Of a stretch of DNA of 64,000 nucleotides, positions 1 through 11,200 are shown in pieces. Positions within the stretch are counted from its first letter, which is position 1; each line of letters begins with the position of its first letter. The translations under genes were made by a program, and so were the position numbers. The DNA is from Onchocerca volvulus. Its lineage: Eukaryota > Nematoda > Chromadorea > Rhabditida > Onchocercidae. The notes under the pieces were generated by a model, which was not told the DNA's origin, did no database searches, and saw only the letters and a list, made by a program, of their open reading frames with translations. The stretch covers positions 3,596,001 to 3,660,000 of the forward strand of contig HG738137.1 of assembly GCA_000499405.2 (NCBI GenBank), written 5' to 3'.

Positions 1-621
1 GTTTTTAAGGTCTAGATAACAAAAATTTTTATTCTGTAGATTGTAGGAATTTAATGGTACTAATAAATTAAAAATAGTTGCTATATATTCGCCGTATAGC
101 CATATTATACATAAAAAAATAAATAGAATGACAAATATTACAGAGCTCACAGGGAGAAATAAAAAAGGTCATCACAAGCAAAAGCAGAAAGCACCAAGTA
201 TAAGGCATGGCAATGCAAAGATTGAAAATTAACAAAGTAATGTTTAAGAAATAGTTCAAGAAGGATAGCATGTTTCTCCCACTGAGCTGGATGTAGAAAT
301 AAAATAGAAAATAATGTATTTTATGTAAAGATAGAGCTAATAGTTCAATTAATCTCATCTATGTCCAATTTATCATTTTTCAGATCATAAAAAAGATAAA
401 AGATGAAAGAAGCACTTAAAACTACTCACTGTTCATTCTTCCAATCATATTATTTGCCTCTCAAATCAAAAGTAAAGATGATGCATTCTTCAAAATATTA
501 AACTGCAAGATTAATACTGGCAAGAATTTGTTATAAAATATTTACATGAGGAAAAAACAATAAAAGCAGTTCTAAACATTCAACAGTTTTGAACCATTCC
601 GAAGCATGTAGCTATCAAATT
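1..621. other. 3' flank of the palmitoyltransferase gene; no gene seen
   Basis: This AT-rich stretch lies downstream of the stop codon of the minus-strand DHHC gene and probably contains its 3' UTR. On the minus strand an AATAAA sequence lies near position 30, which could be a distant polyadenylation signal, but nearer weak variants cannot be excluded. The 96-residue open frame on the minus strand at 68-358 is rich in Phe, Leu and Tyr, has no recognisable domain and looks like chance. Confidence 0.4.
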
Positions 622-2156
622 TTAAACAATGAGTGACTGATTCGAGAGTTGAATCACATTTTGTTCTGACGGTAAAGTTGAACATGGTAGTAACCACAAT
701 ATCATCGGTCCTAAAAATCAAAGCAAATTTTAGATCTACTTTTTTATTTGTGAGGTATCTGTAAACCAAAACAATATTAGTTAGGATGTGAAGATACGGT
801 TTACTTCAATTTTTTCTAAGTATATTTGCAATAACGAAAATTTTGGCGGGAGTGACAACTAATTACCTAGGGAAAAGATAGGAAAAAAGTGAAAGAAAAA
901 TAAAGAATATAATTTTCTTATTCTCATTTCAAAATCGTACTTACCATTGCCACAGACTTCCCGTATCAGAGTTATTTTTGAACGTGATTGAGTTACTCGA
1001 TTATGAAAACCTTTGCGCTGAGCTGCTTCCACTGCCGTTTCATCGTTCAGAATTGCCTGTATCTAAATAAGACATTAATGAATCTATAGATATCTGTCAC
1101 TATTAAACAAAAAATAGGAGAAACATTAATGCATCTGTAGACATGATGTCATAAAAATGAAACTTCAAGAATGTCGCAGAATATTTTTCCGTATAGTTAA
1201 GCTTGATTTCTCATTAAATTACCTGGTCGCACGAAACTGCCAAAACAAATAAACCAAACAGCGCGCTTTCGATAGATAGGAAAATTGTATGCAATCTGAA
1301 GATAAATAAGAGTAAGTTGATCGATCCAACATATTTGTTATGACCACAGAATATTAAAATCGTTGAAATTTTTGTAAGCTCTAACATTTTCGCATTATGT
1401 ATACTTTGTTCATGAGGTCCCTTCATACCAGTAACAGCATATTGATCATGATGTACCCAGGCTGTTACTATTAAACTAAAAAAAGAATGAATTATGCTGT
1501 CTCAGAAAAAAAAAATGAAAGAAAGTTATACGATATAATTATTAAAATTAAACCGAGTTACATGATAAAATAATGGAAATAAAAATATGTCGAAGAGATA
1601 ACACAGAGGAAAAACAAATGGGAGGACTTTGATATCTTTTTAATGAGTACACAATTTTTAAGTTGCACGATATCAACTGTCAAACTAAATAAAAATATCT
1701 CTTTAGCCGGCAAAGTTGCTGGGATTTTAGCTGTCTGGCAATGATTAACAGAGCCTCCGCGTGAAGCTGCGAAATGAAACCGTGAAAACTGAATAATCTG
1801 CTAAAGTATACTAAAAAATGTTCGAAAAACATATCTTAAAGCATATCCTGATGACAAGCCAACATACAACAGAAACTGAAGGAAATATTTTTGATTGTAT
1901 TCGCCGATGCAGTTATTAACCCAGGGACCTTAAAACATTTGAAATAAATACATGGGAATAAATGTGACAAACATTTTCTTTTTTTATTTTGGCTAAGAAA
2001 TATTAGCCATTTCATACCCGTTTTTTTCATTTATTCTCTTAATCTAAATTCAGAAATCTCTACACATTGCTTCGAATAAATTTTCTAAAATGAAAATCAC
2101 AGATATTTTCCTCGAAAGTGATAATCTTTTTTTATTTCTTTCTTTTTCCTCTCCCT

Positions 2157-2235
<79 letters not shown>

Positions 2236-5200
2236 GTTTGCTGTATAAAATGGAAAAACTCCGGAAGTTCTCCACCGACTGTTTCCAAATTCTGACACAA
2301 CCTTATATTCGAGTAGATATTTTTTATATAGACATACTTTTTTTCATGTGTCACGTCTGTGATGACTAAAAATAAATGAGGGGAAGAAGTTTATTGAATC
2401 CGCCCTGCACCACGTCCTCATGAGTGGGCTAAGTTTTTTGACTCCGCCTCCCACCGTGCCTTCATGAGCGGACAGAATTTATTCACCACGCCTACTTTCT
2501 GCATTGACTGCGGCTACTTCCTGCAACGTTTCAAGTTCTCCATCGATTGATTAGAGATTTTCATGTAGCGTTGGGTCCTAGTAAGTGCGTGTTTTTAAAT
2601 AAATAAGGGAAGTAATTTAAGCTTTTTGTTTGTTTTTGCTTTGTGAGGTAAGTAATTCGTCTATTTTTTGATTTGTGGGGAATGTAATTGCGTCGCACAA
2701 ATGTCGAAGTCATGATAATGGAATGTTTCTTTTAAGCAATTTATTTCACAATACTTGTGAGTATATAATATTTTTTGTTATTCTGTAGATATAGAGATTG
2801 TCTGGCTTGCCGACTCTAGAACATGCAACATATAATTTTTCATGTAACATGCAATCGGTCTCTAGATCTAAACCGCACAATTCCAAAGACTGACTCTGAG
2901 CTTTATTGATGGTGAATACAAACGTCAATCGAACTGGGAATAACAATGAAATGGCATATCCTTTGGAATCATAGGAATGCGAGGAATAAGGACATCTCCA
3001 CTTTTGAAAGGTCCTGTCAAGATTGTTTTTTTACTACAAACCGCGTGCCCTCGCAAAGTTTTGGCTGTTTGATATTTTGCAACATGATAATTAGCACGCC
3101 GATTCTGGCAGAATTCTGTTGGATAATTAACGGCTTCATATGCTTCCACAATACTGTCGACGGACTTGTATGTGGCTATCTCGCTTTGAATGTTAGACTT
3201 AGAAAAAAAGATTTACATAAAAAATACACTATATACAATATTATATTATATTATAATATTAATATTGTGAAGTTCGTCGACGTCTTTGTTCTTTGCCGCA
3301 AGAATAGTTCATATGTTCAGCCAATCATGATTCTTACAATTGGTTTGAATATCGGGAAATACTTTTTCAACCAACTCTTCTTTTGACGTTACTAAATTGC
3401 AGAAGTCATGAGGCAATGAAATTAGTCCTGAGGTCAGATCAACCGCAGCTTTCTATTCATAATTTCTAGCGAATGATGTAAGAAGATTCCAGTTGATCGA
3501 TCGTTTTGCACTGGATATGCATATTGTAGTTAATTCTAACGTTTTTATGATCGCTTTAAAGTAAAGTATTTCAGACAAGCATTTATTTCGTCCGCTGGTA
3601 TCGATAGAAGAATTACAGGTAATATTTGCCTGAAATCTCTTGCAAGCAATATTAATGTGTTCCTCAAATTGTCTGATATTTCCACACGAATCTTGCAATG
3701 ATCGATCAAGAACCTCCATCGATTTTTTGTGATATTGTAGATTCATCCCAAATAATAAGTTGCATTTTGAAATATTTTTCCCATGCCCGATGTTTTACAA
3801 TTTCAAAACGGAATGAGCAGTTCTTTCACTTGGTAGCAATGTTGTGGCTATTCCAGATGATCAAACGGTGAATTTGTATCATATTTCCCGTCGCAACTTC
3901 ATACAAATCTTATCGACGTCAGCATCGGGTATTTCAGCGCATATTACATTGTCAATTTCTTTTGAAATGATTTTATCATAAAGCCAGATTAGTATATGTA
4001 CATATGGCAATCCTTTCTTCTGTCATTCTACTGAGCACAGTCAGCAGCGCACAGATCCAAATACTTCATGTTTTACCTTGAAATCCATCAGTGATTTCAG
4101 TTTTTGTCTGAAAAACGTGCTATGATGTCATGCCTGCCGCTGAAATTGCGAGGAATATAAGAAAATAATCAAGGTCGCGCGCCAAAAAAGACTCGCTCTC
4201 GTGCGCTAAAAATGGCGCCTTATTGTGGATCAAATTCTAGTGGGATCATTCCTCTATAAATAAGAAGAGGGTCCCGACTACGGGATCATTTTCGAAGGAT
4301 ATACTTCTGGAGTCGGTTGGATTATGATATCATCGTGAAAATTGTCCTTTTGATGTTACTAGAATTGTATTGATCAACTGATATTGTAATTGTTTCGTAC
4401 GGATTGTATCATCAGTTTACGTAATAAAGGTTTAATTACCCAAGTTTGAGGTTTCGAGAACAACAGAACAAGAAAGAAGAACTCTCAATAATTTTCACGG
4501 TTAAGAAGATCGAGAACAGAATCCAAGAACCCACAATTACTGTCACGGTCATAGAAGATCTGCGACAATTTTGGTCCAGCCAACCAAATTCAAAACAAGC
4601 GACCTAAGGATATCTTAAGAAAGGAACGAACGACGAAGGAGTAAGGCCTTATTCAGATCAACTCAAAACAAAACTTGAAAGTGAGGTGATCAAGAGAAAA
4701 GAAAAGGCAAGTGAGTAATTTATTTGGTTAAAAGAGAGATGACAGAAAGTGAAAGTGTCCAATCTAGAAGTATGAGAAAGAAGGATGGGAAGTGAATATC
4801 CTACCTTATTAGAATGAATTTAAACAAGCTTGCGTCAGAAGTTAAGCTTGTATTGGAAAAGGCAGAAAATATCTGTGCAGAAGAAACACAGGAAGAATCA
4901 AGTGAGGAGAGTAAGTCGAAGTCGATTTCTTCTGAAAGGAAAAAAGTACTCATGAATGGACATCTAAAAATAATTGAAGACTCATCTCCAGAGCAAATGA
5001 GTTAGAAAAAAAATGGAAAGAAGCATTACATTCTGTTGAAAACAAGGATGAGGATTATGAATTCGATTTATATGAGTCATACTTGAACACAGAAGAATGC
5101 TTGTTTAGCAGATGTCACAAAATGTATTATGTTCGAAACTTACTAACTGAAGAAATAGACCGGATCCATCTATTGTGTGAAGAAGAATCAAGAAATGAAG

Positions 5201-8200
5201 GATCAAATGTGAAACCAAGTGTAAGAGAAAACGGAGGAAGGTTCTTAACTGAATTAATTGAGAAGTTGGTAACGACAAGTAAACCACCAACTTTAAGCCC
5301 AATAGAATTTGATGGCAATCCGAGAATGTGGGGTCAATTTATTAGCCAGTTTGAAGAATCGATTCACAAGAGAACGGATTTAACGCCTATACAGAAATTC
5401 ATGCACCTCTTAAGCAGTTTAAAAGGAGAAGCGAAGGAAGAAATAAGTGACCTCATGGTAAATGAAGAAAATTATCCACTCGCCATGAAGAATTTATACG
5501 AACGATATGGAGATAGAAACCAGAGAATATATGAACTTTATAAAAGTCTAGAAAACGTTCATTGCTTAAAAAAGGTCCATTTCGAAAGATGAATTTACAT
5601 GGAACTGGAAGATACCACAAGGAGGCCTTCAGACCAAACGACAAATATTACAATTCTATGTAGCAATTTACGATCCATTCGGACTATTGGGCCCAGTCAT
5701 ACTCCCCTTTTGATTCAAGACTTGTGGAAGAAAGGTATGTCATGGGATGAAAAATTGGAACCGGAAGAAATGAGACGCTGCTTGGAACTAGAAAAGGCAT
5801 TCAACCAATTTGATGTCATAGAAGTACCACGATGGACGCCGCAAGAATACTCCGAGATACATGTGTTTGTAGATGCCTCCGAAAAAGCTGTAAGTCTGGC
5901 AGTATATGCGCGTAGAAGCGGCAATACGCCATGTAAACCGCAACTAATATATGGAAAAACAAGATTAATTCCAAAACGAGAAAACAGGAACAAATCCGCC
6001 AGCATTCCTCGATTAGAGTTACTCGCCGTCACACTTGGAGTAAGAGCGCTGGAATTCATCAAACGAGAAACTGAAGTGGAAAAGGCTTACTTATGGACAG
6101 ATAGCGCTTGTATCCTGCACTGGCTAAGAAAACCGCCGGTAGGATCCAGATATATCTCAAATAGAATTGATGAAATAAGAAAATGTAAAGAAATTGAATT
6201 CCGTCATGTAAGATCAACAAATAATCCAGCAGATCAAGCTTCACGAGGAATTTTCCCAGAAAAATTAAAAGACAATTTGTTCTGGTGGAATGGTCCATCA
6301 TGGCTGTGGGAACCGAAAGAAAACTGGCCTGAAAACAATGTCACGGAAGAAAGTATTATTAGTGTGTGCATGAATATGGGATTGATGGAAGAAGAAGAAA
6401 TACAATCACAGAAAGTAATGGTGTTGATAGATGAGACAAGATTCTCATCCTTAAGTTAACAAGAACAATACTTTACGTCTTACGATTCCTGGCGAAAGTA
6501 TCAAAAGAAAAGATAAGAAATTTGAAAGAGTTCTCAAAAGAGAATTCCACTTCTAGAGAATATGAGAAGGCGACACAACTGTTAATTAAAATGGCACAAT
6601 CAAATATAACACAGAAAGAAATTGAACATTGGGGTTTAAGAAAGGATCAGAATGGAAATTGGAGATGTGTTGGAAGACTGAGAAGGACCATGCCTCAAAT
6701 TGAGGATTTTCCATACTTCATCAATAAAGGAAAGTTTGCAGAATTGATTGTGAAATATTATCATGAAAAATTATTTCATGCGAGCGCGCACTATACATGG
6801 ACTAAGATGAGACAAAGGTATTGGATCCCACGTGGACGAGCATATATTAAGAAAATATTAAGAAAGATTTGTAAAGGTTGCGCTATGTGGGTAGTTACTC
6901 CATTTGAACAACCAGACTTTCCTCCCTATCCCACTGCTAGAGTTACTGCAACGCGACCATTTGAAACAGTTGGTGTAAACTTATTTGGCCCAATTATAAT
7001 AATGGAAAATTATGCCAAAACCAAACGATGGGTAGCTTTGTTTACATGTTTGGCAACTAGAGCAGTGCACCTTGAAGTAATGGAAACGATGTCTACACAG
7101 CAATGCGTACAAGCATTCAGAAGATTTATAGGCTGAAGAAAACAACCGAAACACATAATTTTCGACAATGCCAAGAATCTTATAGCAGCTTCTAAGGTAC
7201 TTATAGAATCAAACAGAATTGGAGGTGAAACATTGGAATGGGAATTCATTACTCCAGGCGCTCCTTGGCAGGGCGGCATTTATGAAAGAATGGTTGGAGT
7301 AGTCAAAAAGTCCTTAAGAAGAGCTATAGGCACAAAGTGTCTTAACAATGCGGAATTAACAACTCTGGTCACGGAACTTGAAGCAATAATCAATGAAAGA
7401 CCTTTGGTGGATATCGAGGAGATAGGCCTGGTGTTAAGACCTGAGGATTTCTTACATCCAGGCTAAACTCGTGGAAAACAGTTAATAGAAGGAAAGAACT
7501 ACAATAGAGATATATGCAACAGCCAGCAATGAAAATCTGCAAACAAAGGAATTGACACATCAATATGCGACTACATGCAAGAGACTTGATCACTTATGGA
7601 AAATATGGCGAAGAGAATATTTAGAAGAGTTAAGGAAACGAGTTCAACGTAAACACCGAGGACCTTGCAGCCGAATTCGACGAAAACCAGAAATAAATGA
7701 GCTGGTATTATTGAAAGGAAACTGTCCTAGGAATACTTGGAAAATGGGGAGAGTCCATAGACCCATCAGAGGTAAGGATGGTATTTGCCGATCAGCAGTT
7801 GTAAGGACAGCTAATGGAAACGAGCTATTGGTATCAGTGGGACATCTCTATCCTTTGGAGATCTCCGGCAGAGAACAAGGTCAAGAAGATCGCTCGCCTC
7901 GGGAGTGTCGCTGAAATCGCGAGGAATATAAGAAAATAATCAAGGTCGCGCGCCAAAAAAGACTCGCTCTCGTGCGCTAAAAATGGCGCCTTATTGTGGA
8001 TCAAATTCTAGTGGGATCATTCCTCTATAAATAAGAAGAGGGTCCCGACTACGGGATCATTTTCGAAAGATATACTTCTGGAGTCGGTTGGATTATGATA
8101 TCATCGTGAAAATTGTCCTTTTGATGTTACTAGAATTATATTGATCAACTGATATTGTAATTGTTTCGTATGGGTTGTATCATCAGTTTACGTAATAAAG

Positions 8201-11200
8201 GCTTAATTACCCAAGTTTGAGGTTTCAAGAACAACACAACAAGAAAGAACTTTCAATAATTCTCACAGTTAAGAAGATCGAGAACAGAATCCAAGAACCC
8301 ACAATTATTGTTACGGTCATAGAAGATCTGCGACAATGCCTATCTATCAGCGATTGCACAGGAAGTAAGAGATTTTGTAGATTATCTCAAGCTGAACTGC
8401 ATGTGAATGTAATGAATAGGTCTGGAGGCGAACATTTACAATTGCATCTTGAACATACTCATGCATATGACGTGGATTGCCTGCATATGAAGATGGCAAA
8501 ATCTACATTTGCAGGTTAGTCTTCCAAGTTAGTTGTATTACCATCATTCATAACTGCATCTCGCGAATGAATATTCGTCAGAGCGAAGCTTGGTCTAATT
8601 CAAACGAATGAATATCAAACTTTCTATTTCGATTTTTGCACACATACTATACATTTATTAATGAAAAAAATTGACGGCATTTAAAAATGCGATTGTCTTC
8701 ATTCTCTCAAATCATCAATCAATTATGAATAATAGTTATTGAGCTGCATTTCTCATTTGTTTCTTCGCCACTAATTGGATTTATCACCTTAACATTTAAA
8801 TGATATCCATCGGCACCATCCCAAAAAATGACTGGACCTTGCAAAACATCGTAGCATCGCTGAGTTTCTGCAATTTTTGTCAACTGATCTTTTCTTCGGT
8901 GAAGAAAAATATCTCTAAGTTGGAATTGATCTCCGGCTATAACAGTTGCCACTTCGTCTATAGTTGGAGCAGTGAATCTTCGCATGTATTCTCCAGTAGG
9001 CGTTTTGTCAGCATGTGTAACAATCTTATGTGTATCAGATGACTTCACGCCAACTGCTGTTTTGAACAAACGCATTAAATTGTATTTTTCGAATTCCGCA
9101 GTGTACATTCAATACATCATTACTATCACCGGAGAAATACATTTGTAGGAATTTATGCTGACCATTCTGGCAACGGAAGCAGGAAACCGGCTTTATGATA
9201 AATTTGTCTTTTCATTTTGAAAGTCAGCATGAATGTTGTTACGATTTCTGCGCCGAATGACGTCATTTGGAAGCATGAGTGCTGTACTTTCTGATTTTAG
9301 ATAGAAAACGCTTTGATTCGGCGGCATATCCGACAAGCAAAATTTTTAATGGCTCAGATGGTTCTTAAGTTGGGGTAGTTTAATTTTTCCGGCGGCGCAA
9401 CACATTCCTTTCATTTCTTCATTAAATTTCAAAGCCTTGCAATAAGATACACTTCAGTCATAGTGTTGATGAGAACATGCGGGCTCAAACTATAATCATC
9501 AGCTGAGTTGTACCGGAATGCAGGGCAATTATAATTGCGTGACTGCTAAACATGGAGTCGTATCTGACGCTGATCAAGAAATACTAAAGGCGAAGTAACG
9601 CGACATAGTTTCAAAGTGACGACAAACATATTTACTAGCAAAATGCTCCAATTTATAGATAAACGACAAAGATCGACGCAGCAACAGCAACGTACGGAGT
9701 TCCAAGTGTTCCATTTCGATAGTTCAAAGCGACGCAACAATAGCAACAATCCGACAATTCACTTGAACAATATCTTCTCTATCAGCGACAAAGGAATGAA
9801 TAACCCAGTGATCAATTTGCCTGGATTTTCTCTAATATTTGTTTGTTACGGTGAATTACTCTTCATCATTCAATAAAACCTTTCTCAACAGGATTCATTT
9901 CTGTCACACAAGACATGAAAAACCTTTTCACATTTATTGCTGACCGAGCCTAATCACAATAGCAAGAAACAGTCTCCAATCCAACCAAACTGCAAATCAA
10001 ATTAAAAAGTATCAGTTTTTTTCTTTTTCTTTTTTTCCAGCTCAGCAACGCGTGTATAAAAACATGCGTTTATTCGAATGTAAAGTTGTGCCAAAATTTC
10101 AAAGCAATAGGTTAAGGACTTTCCGATATCTAAGATTTTGAATTAATTTAGATAAGGCACGTGTTTAAGAATTTTCGAAGATTTAAGAGCATTTTTATTT
10201 ATGTAGATTAACTGGAGCTGTAATGCGAAGCGTGGCTGGCCCCCATAGACCTGGCCACATTCGCTTGGCCAATCCAGCTAGTATATATATATACTCTAAG
10301 ACCGAAATTCAAGAGCAAATGACCACTTACTGCATATCATCTTTTCACCTAACTTTCCTTATCTAGAATTTATTACATTAGTAATAGAAAATAATAGGCA
10401 TACGAACTATAAAGCAGATATCATGAATTCATTTGGTGAAAGGAGAAGAGGTATACCTGTAAGATTATGCTGAAAGTATATCATCAGCACTAAATATATC
10501 ATCAGCAGTAAATAAAATTTTTTGCTCTCAATGACAGCTTAAGCATATTCAAAATAAACACTGCAGATAAACTGGATATAAACTAACAGTGATGATCCAT
10601 TTTTCGAACACAGCGTCGACAAATACGGCAATGATGTGCTCGTGGTGGTCTATAGGAATCGCATCGAGTACAAAGTGTCCAATCCTTTTCCTTAAAAATT
10701 ATTCAGAGTCTTTTACAAGTTTTCACAATTCCAAAATTTCTCACAAAATAAAAATTCAAATTTATTGTAAAATCGAGCTAATTACACAGCGTGATTTTGA
10801 ACAGTCTACAAAAATCATATTTAAACACTGAGTGAGATATGATGACAGATGACATCACTGAAGAAAAAAGAAAAGTAAACCTACCATAAATTTGTTTTTT
10901 TCTTCCATCAATTCTACATCGGTGTCCGTACTAGCGGATTCACTATCAGAAAGTAGTTTTAAAAAACGATTTTTATTAGAACGTAACAACCTACAAACAA
11001 ACTGAAATAATTATTAAACACAAATGATCACATTGCAATGAATATTTAAATTCTAAAATTTAAAAAAAAGTTTGAAATAAAACTGAGAGTCATAATAAAG
11101 TCTGTACATACATGTATATTTGTACAAATGTTATTCCCCTTTTTCGTTGTTATTCTCATAAATGATGCATCTGTTATTTAATCTTAATAACTGAAAGGGA

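Larger units (their letters stand above)
4135..8335 (+). mobile_element. BEL/Pao LTR retrotransposon, internally deleted, inserted in the Helitron
   Basis: A 4.2 kb element bounded by 433- and 430-bp direct LTRs that start TG and end CA and are flanked by ATGCC duplications. Internal order is Gag with a DUF1759-like segment, RNase H, integrase with zinc-binding and core domains, and a DUF5641-like C-terminal domain, which is BEL/Pao order. The aspartic protease and nearly all of the reverse transcriptase are missing: the Gag frame stops at 5592 and the next frame opens at 5599 just before RNase H. The LTRs differ at roughly 14 substitutions plus one 3-base gap by eye, about 97% identity, so insertion is moderately recent. 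Several stops and frameshifts are present. It cannot be autonomous but keeps both LTRs. Confidence 0.92.
2500..10286 (-). mobile_element. Decayed autonomous Helitron (Helentron-like), interrupted by a BEL element
   Basis: Read on the minus strand, the fragments follow Helitron order: N-terminal Helitron-like domain (about 9760-8341), the BEL insertion, rolling-circle HUH region (about 4134-3840), then PIF1-type helicase (about 3746-2746). The open frames are short and broken by stops and frameshifts, so this is a fossil. The 5' limit is put near 10286, where the minus strand reads ACTAGCTGGATTGGCCAAGC next to a TA run, like a Helentron terminus; this is inference. The 3' limit is uncertain. 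A sequence at 2523-2550 is shared with a short related copy at 29.78 kb, which suggests terminal material reaches there. The whole element sits in one intron of the palmitoyltransferase gene, so it need not disrupt that gene. Confidence 0.8.

Noticed and set aside
2050..2369. ORFs on both strands rich in Arg-Glu or Ser-Leu and Tyr-Ile
   Set aside because: They are translations of the (TC)n(TA)n microsatellite.
8217..8519. 100-residue plus-strand ORF after the BEL element
   Set aside because: It crosses from the 3' LTR into the antisense of the Helitron and has no domain of its own.
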